This document shows, in pieces, positions 1 to 9,593 of a DNA stretch of 64,000 bases (its first letter is position 1; each line of letters starts with the position of its first letter). The notes beneath the pieces are model-generated. The model was not told where the DNA came from. It saw nothing but the letters and a program-made list of their open reading frames with translations, and did not search any database. Both the position numbers and the translations under genes were made by a program. The DNA comes from Prorocentrum cordatum (lineage: Eukaryota > Sar > Dinophyceae > Prorocentrales > Prorocentraceae): positions 15,001-79,000 of the forward strand of contig CAUYUJ010001302.1 of the NCBI GenBank assembly GCA_963575745.1. The letters are read 5' to 3'.

Positions 1-207
1 GGTGCCTCCACGTTTTTCGCAATGATATGGCAGTTACGGGTCCGAGGATTTGACAGCCGAACGCAGCACAAACCAGTCTACGTTACACTTAAAAATTGCT
101 CCCGAAACGAATTTTCAAATGTCTCACAGTCTTCAAAAAAACGACCCCAGGTTGTCACATTGTCCGCCCGGGCCGGGTCGGCCAACTAGCTCCACCCCAC
201 GCCGGAA
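1..207 (-). mobile_element. HLE-C fragment (central part)
   Basis: This stretch matches the interior of C-type elements (a CACATTGTC..GGTCGGCCAACTAGC segment and the CCGGAA site). It is cut at CCGGAA by the element starting at 208. Neither terminus is in the window. Confidence 0.6.
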
Positions 208-1732
208 CTGGAAGCCGGCGGTATACCGTCAACCAGGTTACCGCCAGGACCCTCGTAGACCTCTGGACTCACGAAATATTCTTGAGATGCCGAGAAGAAA
301 ACTCAAATAAATATACACTCGAAAATAATTCGAAACAATAGTTCACTAGAATAAGAAGTTGTTCCGCATTTCTTTACGGTTATATCAGCTAAAGACCTCG
401 GGAGTGAACAGATCGACGCGTGATCACATACTGGAATTGTGCAGCTTGCTTCCATCTTGTGTCACATGCACGAGACCATTCTCTTTGGAGAATAATCCCC
501 GACCCCGGACGGTTCCTCCACGGTTTTTGACAGTAATACTGGGCGCCGGAGGTAAACCGTCAACCTTGGTTACCGCCGGGAGACTCGTGGAGCTTCCTTG
601 CCATACACCATCTCCAAAGAATTAGCAGAGTACGAATAGTTGTTCAGCCCGAGCGCTGATAACAGACTGATTTCAGGCGTCTAGATACATTTCACTAGCG
701 CCCCTGACGATTCCCTTCCCATTGCTGTGCTGAACAGCTCTGTAGCTCATCTGCAGCACGAGAGAAACCAAGAAAACCAATACCATCTCCAAGGAATTAG
801 CAGAGTACGAATAGTTGTTCAGCCCGAGCGCTGATAGCAGACTGAGTTCAGACGTCTAGATACTTTCGAATAGCGCGGCTGATGATTATCTTCCGATTGC
901 TGTGCCTAAGAGCTCTGAAGCTGATCTGCATCTCGAGTTAAGTCAAAAAAAAAACAATACCGTCACCAGAAAAAAAAAACAGAGTATGACTAATTGTTCG
1001 ACTTCTGGGCTCATAACAGACCCAATTCAAGCGTTTAGATACTTCAGAGTAGCGCGCCTGATGATTTCCCCCCGAGTGCTGTGCCACAGAGCTCTCAAGC
1101 TCATCTGCAGCTCGAGTTAAGTGAAGAAACTCATCATCATCTCGAAAACATCGGAAGAATACGAATAACTTCGCAGACCTAGCTCGAGTAGCAGACCGAG
1201 TTCAAACCTCAGGATGCTTCGGACGAACGCGCCTGATGATTCTGAATCGATTACGTGTGCGCACCAGCTCTGTAGCTCTCCTACAGCTCGAGTTAAGCAC
1301 AGAAAACCGACCGCACCTGTCAAGATGACTCGAAACAGCCGATCCCGCCCGGACGCTTTTTGGCAGCAATACGTACCCGATCGAGCTGAGATTAAGATGG
1401 CGAGCGGGAACAAGATCGAATATCACGGGAACAAAAAAACTAGAGGTCAAACGAATTGTTGAATTTTCGAGAACATAATTTTCAACCGAGCAAAAGTCAC
1501 CAAAAAATCAGTCGAGATTTGTCTTGCCAGTTAGCCCTCGAGCGCGCCGGAATTACTCTTAAGCTTCCAGCAACTAGCTAAGGGAAGCTCTACGCGTTAT
1601 TTCAGCTACGGCCCTGAGGATTTGACAGACAAACGCGACACAACCCAATTCACGTTACAAAAATAGTGGTTCCTAACACGAACTTTCAAATCTCTCACAA
1701 TCTGCAAAAAAAAACGACGCCAGGTCATCACA
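208..1732 (-). mobile_element. HLE-C, diverged, hairpin end at 208
   Basis: It opens with CTGG, then the hairpin (CCGGCGGTA..TTACCGCC) and an imperfect inverted repeat (CTCGTAGACCTC). The interior at about 260-480 is unfamiliar and may hold an older insertion. It is interrupted by the A element 539-1599, after which its sequence resumes (TTTCAGCTACGGCCCTGA). It is cut again at 1733. I could not find its other end. Confidence 0.55.
539..1599 (-). mobile_element. HLE-A, complete copy (1061 bp)
   Basis: Plus-strand order: CTGGGCGCCGG hairpin, ACTCGTAGAGCTTCC repeat, about four diverged ~177-bp satellite units, the A-specific 5' region (CGATCCCGCCC to AAGCTTCCAGC), then GGAAGCTCTACGCGTTA. It lies in C sequence at GTAATA^TTTCAGC, with no duplicated target bases beyond the ambiguous terminal A. 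No coding capacity is seen. Confidence 0.75.
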
Positions 1733-2657
1733 CTGGGCGCCGGCGGTAGACCGTCAACCTTGGTCACCGCCGGGAGACTCGTAGAGCTTCCTTGCTCATC
1801 TGCAGCTCGAGTTCAAATCATGAAAGCCAATACCAATACCATTTCCGGCGTCTAGATACTTTTAACTAGCGCCTCTGATGATTCCCTTCCGATTGCTGTG
1901 CTGAACAGCTCTGTAGCTCATCTGCAGCGCGAGTTAAGTCAAGAAAACCACTACCATCTCCTAGAAATTAGCAGAGTACGAATAGTGTTTCAGTCCGAGC
2001 GCTGATAGCAGACTGATTTCAGGCGTCTAGATACGTTGAAATAGCGCGCCTGGTGATTTCCTTCCGATTGCTGTGCCTAAGAGCTCTGGAGCTCATCTGC
2101 AGCTCGAGTTAAGGCAAGAAAACCAAGTTCATCTCCAAAAAAATATGAACAGTTGTTCGGCTTCTGCGCTGATAGCAGACCGAGTCCAGGTGTCTAGTAG
2201 CGCGCCGGATGATTGTCTTCCGATTTACGCGCCGAATAGCTCTGTAGTTGATCTGCAGCTCGAATTGAATCAAGAAGATCATCACCAGATCGACAAAAAT
2301 AGCAGATTAGAGATAGAGTCTCAGCCACAGTGCTGATAGCAGACTGATTTCAAGCGTCTAGATACTTAGACCTATCGCGCCTGATGATTTCCTCATGATT
2401 GCTGTGCCGAACAGCTCTGTAGCTCATCTGCAGCTCGAGTTACGTCAAGAAAACCGTCACCATCTCCAAAAATTGGAGAGTACGAATAGTTTTTCGGCTC
2501 GAGTGCTGATAACAAACCGAGTTCGGACGTCTAGATACTTTGGACTAACACGCCTGATCAATGCCTTCGGATTGCTGTGCCAGAGAGCCCTTTAGCTCAT
2601 CTGAGGCTCGAATTAAGTCAAGAAACTCATCACCATCTTAAAGAAAATATTAGAGTA
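1733..2657 (-). mobile_element. HLE-A, 3' part
   Basis: It begins with the hairpin (here GGTAGACC..GGTCACC, imperfect) and the terminal repeat at 1733, followed by about five diverged satellite units. At 2658 it is interrupted by another A element. The matching 5' end was not resolved. Confidence 0.65.
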
Positions 2658-2709
2658 CTGGGCGCCGGCGGTAAACCGTCAACCTTGGTTTTTTTGCGGA
2701 CTTTGCGGT

Positions 2710-2737
2710 CGACTGTGCAGGCTTTCCAGCCTAGTCG
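2710..2737 (-). other. 3' terminal stem-loop of LINE-like insertion 1
   Basis: Plus strand: CGACT, unpaired GTGC, AGGCT, loop TTCC, AGCCT, AGTCG. It starts 21 nt from the insertion junction. The shape is shared with the four other insertions although the sequences differ. It is probably a recognition structure for the reverse transcriptase, as in stringent-type LINEs. Confidence 0.6.
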
Positions 2738-3115
2738 GAGCAAGGAGCGGACGTATCCAAACAGGCAAGGCGTGAGCGAGCACAAACTCTTATTCACATC
2801 AAACCAGTCCGAAATACGCATGTTCAACCCGCCGTATGACAAGAGGCGCATGCTCAACGTCACATGTGAAGTAATCAACGAATTAGACGGGGAAACAACC
2901 CGTGGAAGAACGTCACCTGAAGAATATGAGGGGCCCCTGCCCATTACACACCTGAATCGCTTAGTGGGGCCCACAGCGGGCCGTAGAGCCATCATGGCTC
3001 CAACGAGAGGTCAAACAGAGAGATAAAGTGAGGAAAACAAGAACAGGTGAGATACAAGCATTACAGCCTTCGCTGTTCTAAACCGAAAGATGCATACAAG
3101 TGCGCACGAATAGCT

Positions 3116-4282
3116 TCATCCCAACTTGTCGAAACTCCTCGGGCGTCCGAAGAATATTATTCGGTAATCGCTGCACTTGGAAACCTCAAGAAACTTGGCC
3201 ATCTCGGCGCGGTTCATTTGTCCTGTCAAGAACCTGTGCACCTCGAAGAATCCTAGAAGATCCTCCAGCGTCGCTTGCACATTCTGGAGCATCTCATACA
3301 GTTTCCGAGCATAATATTTTTGGGCCTTCTTTGTAGGGAACCCACGTTCTGTCACCAGCTTATCAAACAAATCCATGCCGTTCTTTAAATACTGGATCGC
3401 ATTCAACTCGTTGATGCTGGCAACAGCGTCAATCCACGCTTTGACATCGGCAATGGTGGCCTGAGAGCACGTCGATGTCCCCTTGACCTTGTCACGATCT
3501 CTCCCTCGAGTCCCCTGGCGCGACTCCTTCGATACCTCATTGAGCGTGACGGGACGATTCAGACACCCCTGGGACGCTCCTGACAAGGCGCGGCTATCAG
3601 AATCAGACTGCACGTTCGGAGAAGACTCCGCACTCGAGGGTGCATCCAGCTCCTCCTCCGCCGCCACAGTCACTTTCCCAAGAAGAACTCCTGAAGCTCC
3701 TCCCTCCATCCCAACGACACTATCTGTCTGACAGCCGACTTCACAATGAAAGTCCGCAACATCAACCGTCTGCACTCCAACATCAACCAGCGATTCAGAA
3801 GCCTGCACTCCAATATCTACATCAACCAGCGATTCAGAAGCCTGCATACGGCAAGAAAGATTATCCGAAACAGTCTTAATGTTTGCCTCCTCCTCCTCCT
3901 CCTCCAAACTGCGTTTGACAACAGGTGGATCGCGCAACAAGAGATGATCTAGAACCAAATCGGCAGTCGCCCGCTCCAGCCCTGGTGGTGGGAGACACGT
4001 AGGTGGCACCAAACCATCCAGAGGCAAACGAATAGGTAAATGCACACAGTATCCGTTTTGAACAGCCAGCGCCCGACGCATAATGCGAGCACTTGCACTC
4101 CGTACGTGTGGCATAACGAAAGATTGCAGAGACTGCCTCGGAAGCACCCAGCAAAACAAATCAATTGAAGACAACTCAAGGCGATCAAACGTGTCAAATG
4201 AATGGCAGCGCAATATCACTCTAGGCGACAAACGTGTGAAACAAATCAATTGAAGACCACTCAAGGCGATCAAACGTGTCAA
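3116..4282 (-). CDS. Unrecognised 388-aa protein of LINE-like insertion 1
   Basis: I do not recognise this protein. Its N-terminal ~55 residues come from an 83-bp tandem duplication, so the true start is uncertain; Met57 is a plausible alternative. Residues about 64-76 (ARIMRRALAVQN) resemble a motif just before the RNase H in the LINE ORF2 proteins here. The middle is acidic and low in complexity, with a short repeat (QASESLVDV twice). About 285-375 is charged and probably helical. That C-terminal part weakly resembles the C-terminus of the protein at 6317-8637 (spaced HR..L and AEM/EAM residues). No catalytic motif is visible. It could be a nucleic-acid-binding helper such as an ORF1-type protein, but that is a guess. 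Confidence 0.5.
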   Translation of the reverse strand: MTRLIALSGLQLICFTRLSPRVILRCHSFDTFDRLELSSIDLFCWVLPRQSLQSFVMPHVRSASARIMRRALAVQNGYCVHLPIRLPLDGLVPPTCLPPPGLERATADLVLDHLLLRDPPVVKRSLEEEEEEANIKTVSDNLSCRMQASESLVDVDIGVQASESLVDVGVQTVDVADFHCEVGCQTDSVVGMEGGASGVLLGKVTVAAEEELDAPSSAESSPNVQSDSDSRALSGASQGCLNRPVTLNEVSKESRQGTRGRDRDKVKGTSTCSQATIADVKAWIDAVASINELNAIQYLKNGMDLFDKLVTERGFPTKKAQKYYARKLYEMLQNVQATLEDLLGFFEVHRFLTGQMNRAEMAKFLEVSKCSDYRIIFFGRPRSFDKLG

Positions 4283-4322
4283 ATGAATGGCAGTGCAATA
4301 TCACTCTAGGCGACAAACGTGT
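4153..4322. repeat. 83-bp tandem duplication
   Basis: Two near-identical copies in a row (AAATCAATTGAAGAC... to ...GGCGACAAACGTGTG) differ at only a few bases. They lie over the 5' end of the ORF and change its N-terminus. Confidence 0.8.
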
Positions 4323-5815
4323 GACTTCCTGACGCGCACTCGATCCCACTGGAGGTTACCCAGGCAGAGGGGATCAAATGTCAAGCGCCTTGAGCCGAGA
4401 TCTTGAGCCGGGAGACTGCCGGGAGACTCGTAGAGCTTCCTTGCTCATCTGCAGCTCGAGTTCCAATCACGAAAACCAATACCATCTCCAAAGAATCAGC
4501 AGAATACGAATAGTTTTTCAGCCCGAGCGCTGATAGCAGACTGATTTCAGGCGTCTAGATACTTTAACGAGTGCCTCTGATGATTCCGCTGTTCTCAACA
4601 GCTCTGTAGCTCATCTGCAGCGCGAGTTCAGTGGAGAAAACCAATACCATCTCCAAGAAATTAGCAGAGTACGAATAGTGTTTCAGCCCGAGCGCTCATA
4701 GAAAACTGATTTCCGGCGTCTAGATACTTTCAACTAGCGCGCCTGATGATGTCCTTCCAATTGCTGTGCCTAAGAGCTCTGGATGGAGCTCATCTGTAGC
4801 TCGAGCTAAGTTAAGAAACTCATTCCATCTCCAAAGAAAAACAGAGTACGAATAGTTGGTTGGCTTCTGCGCTGATAGCAGACCGAGTCCAGGTGTCTAG
4901 TAGCGCGCCCGACGATTTGCTTCTGATTGCTGTGCTGGAAAGATGTGCGCCTGATCTGCAGCTCGAGTGGAGCTAAGAAAAACACCACCATATCGAAAAA
5001 AACAGAGTACGGATAGCGTTTCAGCCCGAGTCCTGATAGCAGACTGATTTCAGGCGTCTGGATACTGAAAACTATCGCGCCTGATCAGTGCCTTCTGATT
5101 GCTGAGCCGAACAGCTCTGTAGTTCATCTCCAGCTCGAGTTAAGTCAAGGAAAACATCATCATCTCCAAAACATCTGGAGAGTACGAATATTTGCTCGGC
5201 TCCGGTGCTGATAAAAGACCGAGTTCGGGCGTCTAGGTACTTTGGACTAGCACGCCTGATCGATGCCTTCCGATTACTGTGCCGAAGAGCCCTTCAGCTT
5301 ATCTGAGGCTCGAGTTAAGTCCAGAAACTCATCATCATCTCAAAGCAAAATATTAGAGTACGAAAAGTTTCAGGGACCTAGCTCGAGTAGCAGACCGAGT
5401 TCAGACCTCTAGATGCTTCCGACAAACGCGCCTGACGATTCTGGATCGATAAGGTGTACGCACCAGCTTTGTAGCTATCCTACAGCTTAAGTTGAGTACA
5501 GAAAACCGACAGCACCTCTCAAGATGACCCGAGCAGCCGATCCCGCCTGGATGCTTTTTGGCAGTAATAGCCACCCGAGCGAGCTGAGATTTTGACGGCG
5601 AGCGGGAATAAGATCGAATATCATGAGAAAAATTACTAGAGCTCTAACGAATTGCTGAATTTCGAGAAAATAATTTTCAACCGAGCAAAAATCCGCAAAA
5701 GGTCCGTCGAGATGCTTCTTGCCAACAAGCCCTCTAGCGCGCCGGAATTACTCTTAAGCTTCCAGCAACTGGGAGCCGGCGGTAAACCGTCAACCTTGGT
5801 TTTTGAGTTTGAGTC

Positions 5816-5846
5816 AGGGCGCGGACAGCTGTGACAGCTGAGCCCT
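5816..5846 (-). other. 3' terminal stem-loop of LINE-like insertion 2
   Basis: Plus strand: AGGGC, unpaired GCGGA, CAGCT, loop GTGAC, AGCTG, one unpaired A, GCCCT. It starts 16 nt from the insertion junction, with the same fold as in the other four insertions. Confidence 0.6.
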
Positions 5847-6316
5847 AAGACTCCCAAACGGAGCACAGGGTAGCTAGAGAAGGCATCTCTTATCATCACA
5901 CTGCCGAGCCACTGAGGCATAGGCATCGGAATAGGATGCAGGAACAAGGAAAAGGATGCAGCACGACATGTGAAATTGCAAAGGTGTAGGAACAGATTAG
6001 AGGTGAAAGAGGCCACCCAAAACGTGCACCACGGCCATACAGAGCCGTTGCGCTGCAAACATCACACAGAACACGACCGAAGCAGAGGCATCAAGCGAGA
6101 AAGCTTCCTCCGCCACCAACAGCCACGCCCCGTGCACACACAAACCCAAACACCATTCTGCAGCACATCCCTCCACAGAGCGACCTCCGTCGAAGAATCC
6201 ACGGAGGCCGTCTAGTTCTGTTTTGCTCGCATGTTCAATAAGGGAAGCATGGAATACAACGTAACAATTTCTGGTTCTGGCCAACCATGTCAGCCTATGT
6301 GCAATCACTAAATCAA

Positions 6317-6553
6317 TCAATCAATTGGGTATCCCGCCTTGGCCGCCAACTCGCGGTAGTTCTTTACATTGCGACGCATCCATTCATCCTGAAAGTTCGT
6401 CACGTATCTCATAGCTTCCGCAACGCTTTTGGGAACGAGTCTGTGGTGACTAAAGTCTCTGATGTCCGTCGACAGATGGGTCAAATTGGCTATCGGGCCA
6501 AGTCTCGCGCGACCCCGAAGAAGCGCTTCAGGAAACAGCCTTTTCCGCGGCAC
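6317..6553 (-). pseudogene. C-terminal segment of the insertion-2 protein (shifted frame)
   Basis: This 78-codon frame has no good start. It takes over where the longer frame stops at 6528, so the two are best read as one protein broken by a frameshift around 6530-6553. The segment is basic and probably helical and ends at a stop at 6317. Spaced residues resemble the C-terminus of the 388-aa protein at 3116-4282. Confidence 0.45.
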
Positions 6554-8147
6554 CCGAAGCCATAAGGCGATACAGCGTGGCGGCCGTGAAAGAGTGAACG
6601 AGCTTTACCCAGCCAGACTTGCGGAAACAGTATTTCCTGATCCTTAAATTACCCGCCAACTGAAGCAAATAATCTGCGTGGTTACGTTTCTCCTCGTCCT
6701 CCGTCACAGCTGAACTCACAACTGCATCAGGTAAACTCCCAGTCGTGGAACTCCCAGGGCGTGAAGCTATAGAATCTTTATGATGAGGAGGCCAAAAGGT
6801 TACACGAAGGTTCCCAATGTGGCTCTGCAAGCGTTGTTCCATCAACCGTTGAGCACCACTTGAGTAGACTGTCAAACACCGCCAATGTCCGAAGCACCAC
6901 CCCGCAATACGGTGCATCCTTATCTTGTCCAACCGACACTGCTCCCAGAGTCTCTGGATGTCCGCGCCCTCCTCCCCGTCACGGTGGTAAGCCTCACACA
7001 GACGGTGCAGAGTAGCCTGTTTCAAATAGAAATTTGCCCTCTCTCGCAGGGTGGCCATTTTATCCCATGCGTGGAAGACCGCATCCCAATCAGCGTCCTC
7101 CTTCTGCAGGTGGTCCGCCACGAGCAGGCGCGCGACGTGCCTCTGGAGCACCCACGCGGTAGCCGTGCCGGCGCACTCGACGTGATCTGAAGAACTGCAC
7201 AAGTCCGCAAAAGAGGACGGAGGTTGGGGAGGGTCGCAAGTAGATGGATGGGCCGACTTTGACATAGAAGAGCCAGTTAGAACTGCCTGAGCCTTCGCCC
7301 TTGCCCGCCTCCTGTGTCTGCGGTGCCTCTGGCCTTTCCCACGGCCAGCATCCTCCTCTGGACTCGGCGCCTCCTCGGGACTCTCAATTCCCATTCGAAG
7401 CTTGTATGCCTTGAGCGCCTCGATCCGAGCATGAAACTCATCTTTCGGGAGCCGTTCGAATTCCCGCCAAAGAGCAACTGCATCGCCATTGGCACGGGCC
7501 CAGCCCCTGGCAGCTTGACACTCAGATCGATTGCTCTGCAACCCATCTGAACAGAGCCGGGAAGAAGAAGCACGGTTATCTTTACGCTGGTCAACTTCGC
7601 ACTCTCCGTGGGTTTTCGAGGATGCCAACGGCAGCGCCTCGGGGCCTCCACCTTCCCATTGCACTCGAGAATAATCCAAAGGAACTGACTGCAGAGAATA
7701 ATCCAAAGGAGCTGAGTGCAGAGAATAATCCAAGGGAGCTGAGTGCAGTACAGCATCATTTGATTGAAAAGCAAGCGACGCTTCTTCAGCAGCAACTGCC
7801 GTAGAACTCTCCACGGACTCAACATGAACATTATCCTCCTCCTCGTCCTTGAAATCCTTAAGATCTCCCTGCCAATCCTTCCCACGGCAAGCTGAGTCTC
7901 CGTCAGAAGCTGAAGTGTGGCAAACTTCAGGGCGTGAGGCCGTATAATATGTATGATGAGAATAATGCAACTGCTCATTCAGCAACTCTTCATTCTGCAA
8001 CCCCACATCCTGCAACTCCATCATGCAACTCCTCTTTCCGAACACCTGGGTCAACAGGAGCCGACAGAGTGTCAGGAAATGGAGTGCGGCAAACTTCAGA
8101 GCTTGAATCCAAGAAAACACTATGCTGCGAATAATGCAACTTCTCAT
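6528..8147 (-). pseudogene. Main segment of the insertion-2 protein, unrecognised
   Basis: This is the longest open stretch (539 codons) of a larger reading frame. It probably begins upstream in another frame (7990-8637) and continues in 6317-6553. Acidic repeats (LQNEELLNEQLHYS) match repeats at the end of the upstream frame, placing the join near 8030-8050. A three-fold APLDYSL repeat comes from a 33-bp DNA repeat at 7670-7760. A basic patch (RHRRHRRRARAKAQA) lies at about residues 284-298. The last ~200 residues are charged and probably helical. I see no enzyme motif. The frame breaks suggest a decaying copy; introns are possible but less likely inside a retroelement. Confidence 0.5.
7670..7760. 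repeat. Short in-frame tandem repeat inside the insertion-2 ORF
   Basis: Three units of about 33 bp (GAGAATAATCCAAAGGA...) are in frame and give three APLDYSL-type repeats on the minus strand. Confidence 0.8.
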
Positions 8148-8637
8148 TCAGCACCTCCTCACTCTGCAAATCCTCATCCTGCAACTCCTCGTCCTGCAAC
8201 TCCTCATTCTGAACACCAGGATCAAAAGAAACAGAGCCCAGTCTCGACTGCAGCCCACCACCTGGAGACTGCACCACATCTGGAGAATACGCAACCGAAT
8301 GAGACGAGAAAGCTTCTCCACCATCAGTTGGCCCAGCAGTTGGCACCGATAAGGAACTCAACAATATACTGACCTGCTCCTCCGAGTTCCCCTGAAAAGG
8401 GCATGGGTTTCGCGCACAATCATCGAGGTTATCAAACCAGCCAAACGCGGGCAAAGTATTCGGATCAGCCACAAAATGTGGATCACGAGCATTAAACTGC
8501 ATAACATCAAATACAGCTTGTCTACAAATCGCCAGTTTGATTATCCTTGCTTTTCTTTTCCAACTGGTCGAAACAGAACTCATCGAACAAAATTGCGCTG
8601 TCATGATGCCGCACAGGGAAGGGGCACGCAAGAACAA
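7990..8637 (-). pseudogene. N-terminal segment of the insertion-2 protein (215 codons)
   Basis: It opens about 150 bp from the element's 5' end. Residues 28-46 (KRKARIIKLAICRQAVFDV and on) resemble the segment just before the permuted RNase H of the LINE ORF2 (ARRLAIINEREAVFDIM). Acidic ELQDE repeats follow (around 8170-8225), related to repeats in the next frame, so a frameshift near 8030-8050 explains the stop at 7990. Function unknown. Confidence 0.5.
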
Positions 8638-8713
8638 CTAATCAATCCAATGCCGACAGATCACCCGTTCGGTACTCAGAGATGCACGTTACGTGTGCAT
8701 GCACAACCTGTCC

Positions 8714-8774
8714 GCACGATGCGGCTCGAGGAGCCCCCGACGGGCCAAGGCCGCGGGAGAGCGGGAGGTAAGCT
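8714..8774 (-). promoter_or_regulatory. 5'-terminal box shared with the near-complete LINE
   Basis: On the minus strand this reads AGCTTACCTCCCGCTC..GGCC..CTCGAGCCGCATCGTGC and aligns with the 5' end at 49921-49984. Conservation at the 5' end of two elements with different proteins suggests an internal promoter or other 5'-UTR function; this role is inferred. Confidence 0.45.
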
Positions 8775-8889
8775 CCGCTTCCGAGTCCTTGGTTACCGCC
8801 GGGAACTCGTAGAGCTTCCTCGTGCAATGCGGGCGCGGCAATCTCGCATTGCGCGCGCGAGAGCGCAGTCTCTTGGAAGAGGACGCCAA

Positions 8890-8990
8890 GGAGAAGAAGC
8901 AGTGATAAAGAAGCATACCTGTAGAGAAAAAATAATAGAAATATTGTGGAAAAAAAAGAGAAAAAAAAAATGAGGCGAATGAACACATTG
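8890..8990. other. A-rich low-complexity stretch
   Basis: Runs of A with scattered G (AGAAAAAAAAAATGAGG) replace the usual start of the A interior. No gene is seen. Confidence 0.5.
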
Positions 8991-9403
8991 AGCTAGCGCG
9001 TCTGTTGATGTTCTTCCGATTGCTGCGCCGAAAAACGTAAAGAAAACCATCGCCATCTCCAAAGGATTAGCAGAGTATGACTAGTTTTTCGGCCCCAGCT
9101 CTGATAGCAGACCGATTTCAGGCGTCTGAATACTTTTTAAACTAGCGCTGAGTGTTTCCTTCCAATTGCTGTGCCGAACAGCTCTGTAGCTCATCTGCAG
9201 CTCGAGCTAAGACCAGCTCTCAAGGATTAGCATAATACGAATGGTTGTTCGGCTCTAGCGCTGATAGCAGGCCGAGTCAGGCGTCCAGATACGTTAAACT
9301 AGCGCGCCTGATGATTTCTTCTGATTGCTCTGCCTAACAGCTCTGTAGCTCATATGCAGCTCATGTGCCGAACAGCTCTGTAGCTCATCTTTCGCACAGA
9401 AAT

Positions 9404-9593
9404 CAAAAGAAATCGCAAGGCGCGCTCGTCTGGGGTGTGTTGTTAGCGTAGACGCAACTTGTCCTCTTCTGCTATTGTTGAGGTGATGGAATTCGTTTTC
9501 TGGACTGAACTCGACCGATCAGCGCCGCGCGAGAACGGAGCTCTACGAGGCTTCCGGCGGTTACCTGGTTGACGGTTTACCGCCGGATCCCAG
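9404..9593 (+). mobile_element. HLE-E, plus-oriented, 3' end
   Basis: It ends with CGCCGCGCGAGAACGGAGCTCTACGAGG, the hairpin, and CCAG at 9593, followed by TTCCGG of an A element. The first ~100 bp do not match other families, and its 5' end is not identifiable. Confidence 0.5.

Larger units (their letters stand above)
2689..4417 (-). mobile_element. LINE-like insertion 1, odd-ORF type
   Basis: It is inserted after CAACCTTGG of the HLE hairpin loop, like the four others. Its minus-strand 3' end is A-rich (GCAAAGTCCGCAAAAAAA), preceded by a stem-loop at 2710-2737. It encodes one long minus-strand ORF (3116-4282) with no RT or endonuclease motif. The right junction repeats GCCGGGAGACT and lacks part of the target. 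An 83-bp tandem duplication lies at about 4153-4322. It is probably mobilised by LINE enzymes supplied in trans. Confidence 0.6.
2658..5768 (-). mobile_element. HLE-A carrying a LINE-like insertion in its hairpin
   Basis: The left hairpin arm (2658-2688) is separated from the terminal repeat (about 4418) by 1.7 kb of LINE-like DNA. Satellite units fill 4440-5520. The A-specific 5' region runs to CTTCCAGCAA at 5768, where the next element starts. The inner hairpin arm has lost TTACC. Confidence 0.7.
5800..8790 (-). mobile_element. LINE-like insertion 2, odd-ORF type (about 3 kb)
   Basis: It is inserted in the hairpin loop of the A element with an 8-bp target duplication, CCTTGGTT (5794-5801 and 8787-8794). 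It has an A-rich minus-strand 3' end and a stem-loop at 5816-5846. Its 5' end (8714-8774) is similar to the 5' end of the near-complete LINE (49921-49984), which ties the two together. It encodes a frameshifted ~800-aa unrecognised protein and no RT. Confidence 0.65.
5769..9403 (-). mobile_element. HLE-A carrying a 3-kb LINE-like insertion in its hairpin
   Basis: The hairpin starts CTGGGAGCCGG at 5769. The other arm with the terminal repeat (GGTTACCGCCGGGAACTCGTAGAGCTTCC) is at about 8791-8819. A low-complexity A-rich stretch (8900-8980) and satellite units follow to about 9390, where the sequence becomes unfamiliar before a plus-oriented element. Confidence 0.65.

Noticed and set aside
3116-8637. 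The two odd ORFs as ordinary host genes
   Set aside because: Both lie inside insertions with the LINE landing site, an A-rich 3' end and the shared 3' stem-loop, one with a target duplication and a shared 5' box. That fits mobile elements better.
8766-8774. Splice-donor-like GGAGGTAAGCT at 8766 and at 49976
   Set aside because: It belongs to the conserved 5' box of the minus-strand LINE elements. No plus-strand coding sequence leads into it.
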